From Myxococcales bacterium 68-20 (GTDB taxonomy: Bacteria > Myxococcota_A > Polyangia > Polyangiales > Polyangiaceae), in the NCBI GenBank assembly GCA_001899635.1, contig MKVQ01000016.1:217178-281177 (forward strand): DNA of 64,000 nucleotides, in the 5' to 3' direction. Shown in pieces: positions 39,554 to 48,827 of the stretch; positions within the stretch are counted from its first letter, which is position 1; every line of letters starts with the position of its first letter. Below the pieces are notes generated by a model. It was not told the origin of the DNA. It did not search any database and worked only from the letters and a program-made list of their open reading frames with translations. Both the position numbers and the translations under genes were made by a program.

Positions 39554-39761
39554 TGAGAACGCGCAGTCGACGTCGTCGAGATCGCCTCTACTCGTCGACG
39601 TCGTCCGTGCGCCTTTCGCCTGTCTGGTGCGCTGTTCACGACGAGACGCTCAGCCCGCACGCCGCGTCCAGCGCTCGCGCTCGCATCCGCGACCCAAGCT
39701 TGCAGCGCGAGGCACGACGCCAGATCAGCCTCCTTGGCGCGAGAGCTGCCTCGCCGCCCAT

Positions 39762-40898
39762 GTGAGCTCGACGCTCCCTCAGCCATATCGAGTCGTGCTC
39801 CTCGCCTTCGGCGTCGCAGCGATCGCGGCGCTCGTGGTGCTCGCAGCCAAGGCGCTGTTGGTGCTGTTCGGCGGCTGTCTGCTCGCGCTCGTGCTTCGTG
39901 CACTTGCCTCCGGTCTCGCACGTCGGACGAACACCTCGTACGGGCTGTGCGTGGCCGCGCTCGTCTTCACGATCATGGTCGGCGCCGTCGCGATGCTCGT
40001 TCTCGTGGGACCGCGACTCCTCGATCAGATCGTCGAGCTGGTGAACCGCCTCCCGGCCGCGGTCCAAGACGTATTGACCCGGTTTCGGCATGCCCCGATC
40101 GGGCGCATCATTGCGCCGACAACGCCGCGCGGCGGCGCCGATGCGCAAGCGGTGGCCGTGAGCGCATTCGTCGCACTCGGCACGACCCTCGAGGTGCTCG
40201 GCGGGTTCGCGGTCATCTTCTTCGTCGGCGTGTACGGCGCGGCGAGGCCGTCCGACTACGCCCGCGTCCTTTTCGCGGTCACCCCCAAGCACCTCCGACG
40301 TCGGGTGATTCGAGCTCTACACCGGGTCGAGAACAATCTCACACGATGGATCCTGGGCCGCCTCGTCTCCATGCTCTTCGTCGGCGTCACTTGTGCGCTC
40401 GCGTTCACGCTGCTGCACGTTCCGCTCGCCCTGAGCTTGGCCGTGCTCGCGGGTCTTCTCACGTTCGTCGAGTACATCGGCGCGATCGTCTCTGCGATTC
40501 CTCCCGTCGTTCTCTCCTTCACGCGCAGCCCCACCGACGCGCTCTCGGTCCTCATCGTGTATTCGGTCCTCCACCTCATCGAGGGCTACGTCCTGACCCC
40601 TCTCCTCGCACGCGCGACGGTGCGCTTTCCACCGGCGCTCACACTCGCTGGCCAGCTCGTTCTCGGAACCCTGCTCGGGCCGCTCGGGCTCACATTCTCC
40701 ACACCGCTCCTGATCCTCGTCCTATCGGCCGTGGCCCCTACCCTCCTCCGGCCCCGGCGCGTCGGTGACGGGAGGCAGACCGCGAAGGACGCCGGACACG
40801 CGGCCCGGCCCGGCCACTCTCGTTGGGCGGCTCTCGGCCAAACGCTACGACGCGCCGTCGATGCCGTCGGCCTCCACTCGGCGCGACGGAATCGCTGA
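39762..40898 (+). CDS. AI-2E family transporter (PerM-like)
   Basis: This 378-residue membrane protein of the AI-2E/PerM family has about eight hydrophobic segments. They include VVLLAFGVAAIAALVVLAAK near the N-terminus and a pair around FIEYIGAI-type FVEYIGAIVSAIPPVVLSF. The conserved GPLGLTFSTPLLILVLSAV lies near the end. The soluble middle carries the LVGPRLLDQIVELVNRLPA region. Members export quorum signals, ions or unknown solutes; the substrate here is open. GTG 39762 is chosen (VSSTLPQPYR); the open frame back to 39627 is Arg-rich and unlike protein. Confidence 0.8.
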   Translation: MSSTLPQPYRVVLLAFGVAAIAALVVLAAKALLVLFGGCLLALVLRALASGLARRTNTSYGLCVAALVFTIMVGAVAMLVLVGPRLLDQIVELVNRLPAAVQDVLTRFRHAPIGRIIAPTTPRGGADAQAVAVSAFVALGTTLEVLGGFAVIFFVGVYGAARPSDYARVLFAVTPKHLRRRVIRALHRVENNLTRWILGRLVSMLFVGVTCALAFTLLHVPLALSLAVLAGLLTFVEYIGAIVSAIPPVVLSFTRSPTDALSVLIVYSVLHLIEGYVLTPLLARATVRFPPALTLAGQLVLGTLLGPLGLTFSTPLLILVLSAVAPTLLRPRRVGDGRQTAKDAGHAARPGHSRWAALGQTLRRAVDAVGLHSARRNR

Positions 40899-41058
40899 GC
40901 CAATCAAGCGCGTCGGTTCGCGCTTCCTGGTGCCGAAACTCCGCTCCGTCGAAGTGTGGACCTCCGCCAATCGAGAGAGCTGCCCATCTCACCGCTGGTT
41001 GCCACGCGCCAGAACGACGTGCGGCCAGGTCCGGCATCGATGTTGAAACGATGCGGGC

Positions 41059-41949
41059 ATGAACGAGCCCGCCAGCCAGTCCAACCCCAAGAACAGAGGC
41101 GAACAGCCCCCGTTCGACGAGCGAGTGCAGCCGCATCCGGGCCATGAAGCTGCGATGCGAACGAAGCCCGACTTCGGAGAACATACCTATGAGGGCTCCG
41201 CGCGACTGTCGGGTCGTGTCGCGCTCGTGACAGGGGCGGACAGCGGGATCGGTCGCGCGGTCGCGCTTGCCTATGCTCGCGAAGGAGCAGACGTCGCGAT
41301 CACCTATCTGGACGAGCGTGAAGACGCCGAGGAGACCAAGCGCGTCGTAGAGACGGCCGGGCGCAAGGCCATCCTGATCTCGGCAGACCTAGCGGATCCG
41401 AAGGCATGTGCTCGCATCGTCGAAGAAACCGTGAAGGCCTTCGGCCGGATCGACATCCTCGTGAACAATGCCGCCTTCCAAGGCAAGGCCGTCGAGCGCT
41501 TCGAGCAGATCGACGAAGCGCGAATCGAGCGCGCATTCCGCGTGAACATCATGGCGATGTTCCATATCGTCCGGAACGCCCTTCCACACATGAAGGAGGG
41601 CTCCGTCATCATCAACACCGCCTCGATCCAGGCCTATCAGCCAAGCGGACCGATCCTCGACTACGCGGCGACCAAGGGAGCGATCGTCACGTTCACCAAG
41701 GGCCTTGCGCAAGAGACGATCAAGAGGGGCATTCGCGCGAACGTGGTTGCGCCGGGCCCGGTCTGGACGCCGCTCATCGCGCAGTCGTTCCAGCAGGAAA
41801 AGATCGAGTCCTTCGGGAAGGACTCGCCGATGGGTCGCCCCGCACAACCGGCAGAGCTCGCACCGGCGTTCGTCTTCCTGGCATCCAACGAATCCTCGTA
41901 CATCAATGGTGAGGTCCTGGGAGTGACCGGCGGCAAGCCGCTTGCCTGA
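41059..41949 (+). CDS. SDR oxidoreductase, YghA/general-stress type
   Basis: This 296-residue short-chain dehydrogenase has a ~45-residue Pro/Gln-rich N-terminal extension (SQSNPKNRGEQPPFDERVQP) typical of the YghA/GSP39-like branch. The NAD(P) motif is TGADSGIGRAVA, with NNAAFQ, the catalytic Ser-Tyr-Lys set in IINTASIQAYQPSG and LDYAATKGAI, and the late PGPVWTPLI. Members are often induced by stress and reduce small carbonyls. It is transcribed alone with no obvious partner. Confidence 0.85.
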   Translation: MNEPASQSNPKNRGEQPPFDERVQPHPGHEAAMRTKPDFGEHTYEGSARLSGRVALVTGADSGIGRAVALAYAREGADVAITYLDEREDAEETKRVVETAGRKAILISADLADPKACARIVEETVKAFGRIDILVNNAAFQGKAVERFEQIDEARIERAFRVNIMAMFHIVRNALPHMKEGSVIINTASIQAYQPSGPILDYAATKGAIVTFTKGLAQETIKRGIRANVVAPGPVWTPLIAQSFQQEKIESFGKDSPMGRPAQPAELAPAFVFLASNESSYINGEVLGVTGGKPLA

Positions 41950-42070
41950 CTGCGCCGAGCGCCGATGCCCCGCATTGCTCACGGGTGCGGCTCCATCAGC
42001 TGAGCGGTGCTCCGCTTCCCGTCGACAGCCGCTGTCGGCGTGCACCGTGCCGTCGCGGGTGCTCGCCCCT

Positions 42071-42262
42071 TCACGCATCGTCCTCGATCACCTCGTAATC
42101 GTCAGCAGAAGATGCACGGAGAAGAGTGACCCGCTCTCCGCGACACCGAAGCTCGGTGAGCGCACTGTATGCATCGAGATCGCTGTTCGTCCGAAGTACC
42201 GCCCTCCGGACGTTGCCGCGAGTCACCACGACGACATACACTCCCATTCGCCAGGCCATCAT
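42071..42262 (-). CDS. Small hypothetical protein (63 aa)
   Basis: This 63-residue frame has a good ribosome binding site (GAGG, 7-base spacer before tandem ATGs) and moderate third-position GC bias. It reads WRMGVYVVVVTRGNVRRAVL and ends RASSADDYEVIEDDA, compatible with a small beta-alpha protein. No family was recognised. It lies in an otherwise gene-poor, lower-GC stretch. Confidence 0.4.
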   Translation of the reverse strand: MMAWRMGVYVVVVTRGNVRRAVLRTNSDLDAYSALTELRCRGERVTLLRASSADDYEVIEDDA

Positions 42263-43048
42263 CGTTCTACCTCACAACTCGCAAGAGCGACCGACCACCA
42301 GCCTCCGCCGGATCGAGCATCCGAATCTGCGAGCCCGCGCTGCACGAACATGAGCTCGCCCGTCCGTCACGCCGAGAGACGAACACCGTGCGCGCACGGG
42401 AATCACCCTCGTGCTTGTTCGATCATCCCAGCATACGCTTCAGTTCTAGCTCGGCAAGGAGAGGCCACTCCGCAGCTGCCGGCGCCAGCCCATGGTCATC
42501 GTCGCGTCGCTGTGACCCGTTGCCGTCACGAGCTCCGACCCGATACGGGGTGCGGATACCAAGCACTCACGCACCGCGCGACCACTCGTAAATGCAAGCA
42601 CGCATCCGCGCTCGCATCGACACCATGCCACCACAACTTCGAGCGCGACGCCCAACATCAGCTGCGGCGCCGACTCCCGATATCCAGCCGAGGTCCGTCG
42701 AGCAACAAATCACGCCCAGCGATCGAATGGTCTACACGCGCGACCCACCTAACTTGACGCAGTAGAGGGATACGATTGCGTCGCCTACCTACCGCGCGGG
42801 CAATTGGGCAATTGATAGCGTACCGACACGATGTCGCGTTCGGCTGTTCGAGCGAAGGCTTGCGGCTCGTAGCGTTCCGCCTCGCCCCGGCGTGAGTGCC
42901 TCTCGCCGACGACGTTCGACCGTGCGCGGTCGCATGCGCGAGTGTCGGCGGATTGGCGGCACGTGCGCTGCAGGACAGCCATGCCGGTAACTGCCCCGTT
43001 CGCTACTCAGGGTGCAGCGTCGAGATCCTAAACCGGTAGGGCTTCGCG
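42263..43048. other. Gene-poor region upstream of the saccharide operon
   Basis: About 0.8 kb of somewhat lower GC. Short frames on the minus strand at 42446-42658 and 42785-42982 lack ribosome binding sites and convincing codon bias. A short direct repeat GGGCAATT/GGGCAATT lies at ~42808-42821. The 11-gene operon begins at 43049, so its promoter is expected here, but no clear boxes were seen. Confidence 0.5.
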
Positions 43049-44170
43049 ATGTCCAGGGAAACCGTTCTCATCACCGGTGGCGCAGGCTTCATCGGGTCGC
43101 ACCTCGCCGACGAGCTGCTCGCACGCGGGTACGCTGTTCGCGCGCTCGACAATCTCGCGCCTCAGGTTCACGGCGAAGAGAAAAAGCGGCCAGCCTATCT
43201 CGCGAAAGACGTCGAGCTTCACCTGGGTGACGTTCGAGATCCCGCTGCTGTCGATCGCGCGCTGGAAGGCGTCGATGCTGTATTCCACTTTGCCGCAGCT
43301 GTCGGTGTCGGCCAAAGCATGTACGACATCGACCATTACACCTCCGTCAACAACGGTGGAACGGCCATCTTGTTCGAACGGGTACTGAAGCGCAAGGTGG
43401 GCCGTTTCATCGTCGCATCGAGCATGAGCGTGTACGGTGAAGGACTCTTCCGTGATCCACGCGGCAACGTGCGTGAAGGGCACGGACGGTCGCTCGACCA
43501 GCTCAAACGAGGCGTGTGGGAGCTCACGGACGAAGGCGGCTGCGTGCTCTCGCCGATTCCGACACTCGAAACGAAGCAACCCGCGCTCGAGTCGATCTAC
43601 GCCCTTTCGAAATTCGATCAGGAGCGAATGAGCCTCCTTCTGGGACGCGCCTACGGCATCCCGACCGTGGCACTCCGCTTCTTCAACGTATTCGGAACAC
43701 GGCAGGCCCTTTCCAACCCGTACACCGGGGTTCTCGCCATCTTCGCATCACGGCTGCTGAACGGAAACCGACCGCTCGTCTTCGAAGACGGCAAGCAGCA
43801 ACGCGACTTCGTGAGCGTGAAGGACGTGGCGCGCGCCTGTTGCCTCGCGCTCGAAAGCGACGATGCAACTGGCCACGTGATCAACATCGGCAGCGGACGA
43901 GCTCACTCGATCGAAGACATTGCGCTTCACATGGCCGATGTCATGGACAGGCGGTCGCTCGTCCCCGAGATCACGGGCAAGTACCGGATGGGCGACGTTC
44001 GACACTGCTTCGCCGACATATCACTCGCGCAGCGCCTACTCGGCTACGAGCCGTCCGTAGGCCTCGATGAAGGGCTCACGGAGCTCGCCACCTGGCTCGA
44101 TGGCCAGGTCGCGCGGGACCGCGTGGTGGAGGCACGAGCCGAGCTCGAAGCGAGAGGGTTGACGCTATGA
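43049..44170 (+). CDS. NAD-dependent epimerase, dTDP-rhamnose 4-epimerase-like
   Basis: This 373-residue extended SDR has the NAD motif TGGAGFIGSHLADE, Asp in VRALDNLAPQ, and catalytic Ser with YALSKFDQE (Tyr and Lys). The motif RFFNVFGTRQALSNPYTGVL is shared with dTDP-L-rhamnose 4-epimerase-type enzymes. The long insertion around SPIPTLETKQPALES also fits that group. It would interconvert a nucleotide-activated hexose or deoxyhexose. It is the first gene of the 11-gene operon, and its stop overlaps the next start by 4 bases. Confidence 0.85.
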   Translation: MSRETVLITGGAGFIGSHLADELLARGYAVRALDNLAPQVHGEEKKRPAYLAKDVELHLGDVRDPAAVDRALEGVDAVFHFAAAVGVGQSMYDIDHYTSVNNGGTAILFERVLKRKVGRFIVASSMSVYGEGLFRDPRGNVREGHGRSLDQLKRGVWELTDEGGCVLSPIPTLETKQPALESIYALSKFDQERMSLLLGRAYGIPTVALRFFNVFGTRQALSNPYTGVLAIFASRLLNGNRPLVFEDGKQQRDFVSVKDVARACCLALESDDATGHVINIGSGRAHSIEDIALHMADVMDRRSLVPEITGKYRMGDVRHCFADISLAQRLLGYEPSVGLDEGLTELATWLDGQVARDRVVEARAELEARGLTL

Positions 44171-45225
44171 CTACCCTCGTTACCGGAGGCGCCGGCTTCA
44201 TCGGCTCGAACGTGGTCAATCGCCTGCTCCAGGCGGGCGAACGCGTGCGCGTCCTCGACAACCTCTCGCGAATGGGCGTCGAACGGAACGTCGGTTGGCT
44301 GAAAGAGTGCCATGGCGATCGATTCGAGCTCGTGGTCGCCGACGTGCGCGACGCCAGCGCGATCGATGCGGCCCTGTATGGCGTCGCTCATGTCTTCCAT
44401 TTCGCCGCGCAGGTCGCCGTGACGACGAGCCTCGACGACCCTCGTGCGGATTTCGCCGTCAACGGCCTCGGAACCCTGAACGTGCTCGAGGCCGCGCGGC
44501 GCATGCAGCAACCGCCGAGCATCCTCTACACGTCCACCAACAAGGTCTACGGCGCGCTCGACGATGTCTCGCTCGAGGCCACGTCCGCGAGGTACGAGCC
44601 TACCAATCACGACCTGCGAACATTCGGAGTAGCCGAGGATCGTCCGCTCGAGTTCCATAGTCCGTACGGCTGCAGCAAGGGCACGGCCGACCAATACGTG
44701 CTCGACTATGCTCGAACCTACGGGCTCGCAGCGTCGGTCCTCCGCATGAGCTGCATCTACGGACCTCGCCAGTTCGGCAACGAGGACCAAGGATGGCTCG
44801 CCCACTTCCTGATTCGCGCGCTGCGCGGGGAGCACATCACCATCTACGGCGACGGGCGCCAGGTCCGCGACGTCCTGTTCGTGGATGATCTCGTCGATGC
44901 CATGCTCCTCGTTCGAAGCAGAGCGCAGGAGCTCGCCGGCCGCGTCTTCAACGTCGGCGGCGGTCCCGATAGAACGCTCTCCCTCGTCGAGCTCCTCGAT
45001 CGAGTCGAGCGTCTGACCAAGAAGGGCACGCCCTTACTCTTCGAGCCCTGGCGGCTAGCCGATCAACGGTGGTACGTCTCGGACCCGCGCGCCCTGATGC
45101 GAGCCGTGAGCTGGCGGCCGCGGATCGGCATCGAAGAGGGCGTCTCGCGTCTGCACGCGTGGCTCGTCGAACAACCGGACAATCGGACGGCGAAGAACCA
45201 GTCGAGAGTCGAGGTAGTGCCGTGA
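44167..45225 (+). CDS. NAD-dependent epimerase, CDP-paratose 2-epimerase-like
   Basis: This 352-residue extended SDR has TGGAGFIGSNVVNRL at the N-terminus, STNKVYGAL, and a Tyr-Lys pair in SPYGCSKGTADQYVLDYA. It also carries the CDP-paratose 2-epimerase-like run SCIYGPRQFGNEDQGWLAHF with YGDGRQVRDVLFVDD. The characterised relative converts CDP-paratose to CDP-tyvelose; here the substrate is unknown. The start overlaps the upstream gene by 4 bases and the end overlaps the radical SAM start by 4. Confidence 0.83.
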   Translation: MTTLVTGGAGFIGSNVVNRLLQAGERVRVLDNLSRMGVERNVGWLKECHGDRFELVVADVRDASAIDAALYGVAHVFHFAAQVAVTTSLDDPRADFAVNGLGTLNVLEAARRMQQPPSILYTSTNKVYGALDDVSLEATSARYEPTNHDLRTFGVAEDRPLEFHSPYGCSKGTADQYVLDYARTYGLAASVLRMSCIYGPRQFGNEDQGWLAHFLIRALRGEHITIYGDGRQVRDVLFVDDLVDAMLLVRSRAQELAGRVFNVGGGPDRTLSLVELLDRVERLTKKGTPLLFEPWRLADQRWYVSDPRALMRAVSWRPRIGIEEGVSRLHAWLVEQPDNRTAKNQSRVEVVP

Positions 45226-46517
45226 AGATCGCGCTCGTCAATCCTGCCTGGTCCTTCCAGGGGAGCATCTACTTCGGATGCCGCGAGGCGCATCTGCCGC
45301 TCGAGTACGGCTATGCGCAAGCGCTGCTCGAGGGGGCAGGACATGACGTGCTCCTAGTCGACGCCCAGCTGAGGGCGCTGGACTCTGCCGACGTCCGCGC
45401 GGAGCTCGCTCGCTTCCGGCCGCAGATGACCGTGCTCACCACGGCGCCGAGCTATCTCTTCTGGCGCTGCGCGCCTCCCGAGCTACGCGTCCCGATGACG
45501 ACCGCGGAGGCCATCCGAGACGTGGCTGGCTGCCTCGTCATCGTCGGCCCGCACGCCTCGACGACCCCGCGAGCGACCTTGAAGAAGCTCGGAGCCGACT
45601 TCGCCATCGTCGGCGAGTGCGAGGACGTCCTCGTCGCCCTCGCATCATCACCGGATCGAGATGCACGACTACGCTCGGTGGTCTGGCTCGACGAGCTCGG
45701 TTCGCTCGGCGGCAATGGGGAGAAGAACGCAACGAAGATGTCGGAGCTTCCGGCGCTGCGTTGGTCGCGAGAGCTCCTCGACCGCCATATTCATCACCAC
45801 CATCGATTCGATCGCCCGGCCCAGGGGAGCGGCGCCGAGGTCGAAGCTTCCCGCGGATGCCCGTATCACTGCACCTTCTGCGCGAAGGACAACTTCCGCA
45901 ACGGGTTCCGCAAGCGCCCGCTCGCGACCGTCCTTGCAGAGCTCGATGAGCTGATCGGGAACGGCGTTCGCTATGTCTACTTCATCGACGAGATCTTCTT
46001 GCCGGACAAGAAGCTGCTCGAGGCGCTCGTGGAACGGGACATCGAGTTCGGCGTCCAGATGCGCATCGACAACTGGAGCACGGAGATGCTCGATCTACTC
46101 GGTGCGGCCGGCTGCGTGTCGATCGAAGCGGGGATGGAGAGCATCACCGAGCGCGGACGCTCGTTGCTCGCGAAGAACTGCAAGTTGACGACCGAGGAGC
46201 TCACGAGCCGCCTCATCCACGCGAAGCGAGCGGTGCCCTTCGTCCAGGCCAACCTGCTCGATTCGAGCAGTGATCCAAAAGAAGACGTCCAGGCATGGCG
46301 CAGGCGGCTGCACGACGCGGGAGTCTGGGCGAACGATCCCGTTCCACTCTTCCCGTATCCCGGTTCCCCGGAGTTCACCCTTCGCTTCGGCCACTGCGAG
46401 GACGATGCATGGGAGCGCGCCCACGCTCACTACCTCCGCGAGTTCGCCGCATTCAGTGACGTCCAGGACGAGCGGCCATGTCCGCTCTTCGAGCTCGAGC
46501 GAGTGAGCCATGATTGA
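45222..46517 (+). CDS. Radical SAM protein with B12-binding-type N-terminal domain
   Basis: This is a 431-residue protein. The iron-sulfur cluster motif CPYHCTFC is at 213-220, followed by the SAM barrel (YVYFIDEIFLPDKKLLEALV, then CVSIEAGMESITERGRSLL). The N-terminal ~170 residues have the alternating strand/helix pattern of a cobalamin-binding domain (LPLEYGYAQALLEGAGHDVL, GCLVIVGPHASTTPRAT), although the DxHxxG motif is not evident. Similar B12-type rSAM proteins occur in oligosaccharide clusters and may methylate or rearrange a sugar. Start is GTG 45222, overlapping the upstream stop. The longer frame from 45069 lies within the epimerase gene. Confidence 0.85.
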   Translation: MKIALVNPAWSFQGSIYFGCREAHLPLEYGYAQALLEGAGHDVLLVDAQLRALDSADVRAELARFRPQMTVLTTAPSYLFWRCAPPELRVPMTTAEAIRDVAGCLVIVGPHASTTPRATLKKLGADFAIVGECEDVLVALASSPDRDARLRSVVWLDELGSLGGNGEKNATKMSELPALRWSRELLDRHIHHHHRFDRPAQGSGAEVEASRGCPYHCTFCAKDNFRNGFRKRPLATVLAELDELIGNGVRYVYFIDEIFLPDKKLLEALVERDIEFGVQMRIDNWSTEMLDLLGAAGCVSIEAGMESITERGRSLLAKNCKLTTEELTSRLIHAKRAVPFVQANLLDSSSDPKEDVQAWRRRLHDAGVWANDPVPLFPYPGSPEFTLRFGHCEDDAWERAHAHYLREFAAFSDVQDERPCPLFELERVSHD

Positions 46518-47676
46518 GCCCCGCCGTCCGGGCACGATTCGCGGGCTCCGCCTGCTGATGACAACCGACACCGTCGGGGGCGTCTTCACGTACGCGATGA
46601 CGCTCGCCGCCGGGCTCGTCGAACGCGGTGCGGAGGTTCACCTTGCGACCATGGGGCCGGCATTGAAGCCGTCTCAACGGGACGCTGCCAAGGACGTCGC
46701 CGATCTGGTCGTCCACGAGAGCACGTTCGCGCTCGAGTGGATGCCCGAGCCTTGGGAAGACGTGGAGCGAGCCGGGGAGTGGCTACTCGAGCTCGAGAGA
46801 CGTGTCGCGCCCGACCTCGTGCACCTCAACGGCTACGTCCACGGGGCAACCGCGTTTCGCGTACCGATCGTCGTCGCCGGACACTCGTGCGTCCTCTCGT
46901 GGTGGGAAGCCGTAGTGGGTGAGCCGCCTCCTCCGGAGCTCGCGCGCTATCGAAGCGAGGTCCAACGCGGGATCCGGAGCGCTGCGGCCGTCATCGCCCC
47001 GACCTCCGCAATGATGCGGTGCCTGGAGCGCCACTACGGGCCGGTCGCGACTGGCGTCGTCGTAGCAAATGGAGTCCGCGCGCCGCTCGGGACACCGCAC
47101 GCACGCAAAGAGATGGCGGTCCTGGCCGCCGGTCGTCTGTGGGACCGGGCAAAGAACATCGAAGCACTCTCGCGCGCTGCACCGTCCTTTCCCGGCCCCG
47201 TGCGAGTCGCAGGCTCCGACCAGCTCCCGGACGGCAGCCGCCGCGTGTTGCCACACCTGACGGCGCTCGGGTGGCTCGACGCCGAAGCGCTCGGACGCGC
47301 CATGGATAGCGCTGCCATCTTCGCTCATCCCGCACGGTACGAGCCATTCGGACTCTGCCCCGTCGAGGCCGCACTCCGCGGATGCGCGCTGGTACTGGGC
47401 GACATCGAGAGTCTTCGCGAAGTATGGGGCGATGGAGCACTCTTCGTCGCTCCAAACGACGACGAAGCGCTCTCCCATGCTCTTCGTAGCCTCGCTCTGG
47501 ACGATGAGCTCCGCCGGGACCATGCGGCGCGCGCCACGACTCGGGCAGCAACGTTCACGGCGACGCGGATGGTCGAGCAGACGGCCACGGTCTACCTGCA
47601 GGTCCTCGGTGGCGGCTGCACGTCGCTGGATCCGATACGCGGCCAGAAAGGAACGGCCTCGCCGTGCGCATCGTGA
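46510..47676 (+). CDS. GT4-type glycosyltransferase
   Basis: This 388-residue GT-B glycosyltransferase has LLMTTDTVGGVFTYAMTLAA at the acceptor side. The nucleotide-sugar side has AAGRLWDRAKNIEAL and FAHPARYEPFGLCPVEAALR, whose Glu-x7-Glu-like pattern (EPFGLCPVEA) is typical of family GT4. It would transfer a sugar from the nucleotide donors made by its neighbours to a lipid or glycan acceptor on the cytoplasmic side. It overlaps the rSAM gene by 8 bases and the next glycosyltransferase by 13 bases. The last ~20 residues are variable. Confidence 0.85.
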   Translation: MIEPRRPGTIRGLRLLMTTDTVGGVFTYAMTLAAGLVERGAEVHLATMGPALKPSQRDAAKDVADLVVHESTFALEWMPEPWEDVERAGEWLLELERRVAPDLVHLNGYVHGATAFRVPIVVAGHSCVLSWWEAVVGEPPPPELARYRSEVQRGIRSAAAVIAPTSAMMRCLERHYGPVATGVVVANGVRAPLGTPHARKEMAVLAAGRLWDRAKNIEALSRAAPSFPGPVRVAGSDQLPDGSRRVLPHLTALGWLDAEALGRAMDSAAIFAHPARYEPFGLCPVEAALRGCALVLGDIESLREVWGDGALFVAPNDDEALSHALRSLALDDELRRDHAARATTRAATFTATRMVEQTATVYLQVLGGGCTSLDPIRGQKGTASPCAS

Positions 47677-48827
47677 TCTTCTGCCATTCGCTTGCATCCG
47701 ACTGGAATCACGGTAACGCGCACTTCCTCCGTGGCGTCGTCACCGAGCTCGTCCATCGAGGCCACGAGGTCCGAGCCTACGAGGACGAGAACGCCTGGAG
47801 CGCGCAGAACCTCGTTCGCGATCACGGTCCCGCGGCGCTCGAGCTGGCCCTGCACGCGTATCCGTCGGTGCGTCCCATTCGCTACGTCGACGCAGAGCTC
47901 GACGTCGACGAGGCTCTCGACGGAGCCGATCTCGTGCTGGTCCACGAGTGGAACAGCCACACGCTGGTCGCACGCATCGGTGCACACAGAAAGAAGGCCG
48001 ACTCACGGTACCGGCTGCTGTTCCACGATACCCATCATCGCTCCGTGACCGACGAGGCGGCGATGCGTCGATACGACCTGTCCGGATACGACGGCGTTCT
48101 CGCGTTCGGCGCCGCCGTCGCCGATGTCTATTCAAGATCGGGTTGGGCGAACAAGGCCTTCGTCTGGCACGAAGCCGCCGACGTGCGTGTCTTCAGGCCG
48201 CTCGAACCATCGAGCGAACCGGACGGCGATCTCGTCTGGATCGGGAACTGGGGTGACGACGAGCGAACGAGCGAGCTGCTCGAAATGCTCCTCGATCCCA
48301 TCCGCGATCTCGGGCTCGCGGCACGCGTCCATGGGGTGCGCTACCCACCCGAGGCGCTTCGCATGCTGGACGAGCGCAAAATCGAGTACGCGGGCTGGCT
48401 CGCGAACTTCCGCGTCCCCGAGGTGTTTGCGTCCTTCCGCGTGACGGTCCACGTGCCGCGACGACCTTACGTCGAAGCGTTGCCTGGTATCCCCACCATC
48501 CGCGTCTTCGAGGCGCTCGCCTGCGGGATCCCCCTCGTCAGCGCTCCCTGGAGCGATGCCGAGGGGCTGTTCACTCCGGGCCGCGACTACCTCGTCGCCC
48601 ACGACAGCGCCACCATGCGAGACCATCTCCGAGCGCTCCTTTCGGACGAGGCCGCGCGACGAGAGCTCGCGACTCACGGCCTGAGCACGGTGCTCGAGCG
48701 CCATACGTGCGCTCATCGCGTCGACGAGCTCCAGACGATCGCTCGCGACCTAGGGGTACGCGGAGCTGTCTTGGCCTCCTCGAAGGCCGAACGGCGAGCC
48801 AAGACCGCAAGCGGAGCTCACACATGA
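47664..48827 (+). CDS. CgeB-like glycosyltransferase 1
   Basis: This 387-residue GT-B protein of the CgeB/GT1-like group starts at GTG 47664 (MRIVIFCHSLASDWNHGNAH). The donor half has LVWIGNWGDDERTSELLEML, ARVHGVRYPPEA, and the C-terminal IRVFEALACGIPLVSAPW followed by LFTPGRDYLVAHD, the usual late motif. The SDWNHGNAHFLRG start parallels the SSWGNGHATTYRA type of its neighbours, so these genes are diverged paralogues. It is in the operon with overlaps on both sides. Confidence 0.82.
   Translation: MRIVIFCHSLASDWNHGNAHFLRGVVTELVHRGHEVRAYEDENAWSAQNLVRDHGPAALELALHAYPSVRPIRYVDAELDVDEALDGADLVLVHEWNSHTLVARIGAHRKKADSRYRLLFHDTHHRSVTDEAAMRRYDLSGYDGVLAFGAAVADVYSRSGWANKAFVWHEAADVRVFRPLEPSSEPDGDLVWIGNWGDDERTSELLEMLLDPIRDLGLAARVHGVRYPPEALRMLDERKIEYAGWLANFRVPEVFASFRVTVHVPRRPYVEALPGIPTIRVFEALACGIPLVSAPWSDAEGLFTPGRDYLVAHDSATMRDHLRALLSDEAARRELATHGLSTVLERHTCAHRVDELQTIARDLGVRGAVLASSKAERRAKTASGAHT

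Noticed and set aside
42446-42658. 70-codon minus-strand frame in the gene-poor region
   Set aside because: No ribosome binding site, weak codon bias and no recognisable pattern.
42785-42982. 65-codon minus-strand frame in the gene-poor region
   Set aside because: Arg/Glu-rich shadow-like composition; no ribosome binding site.
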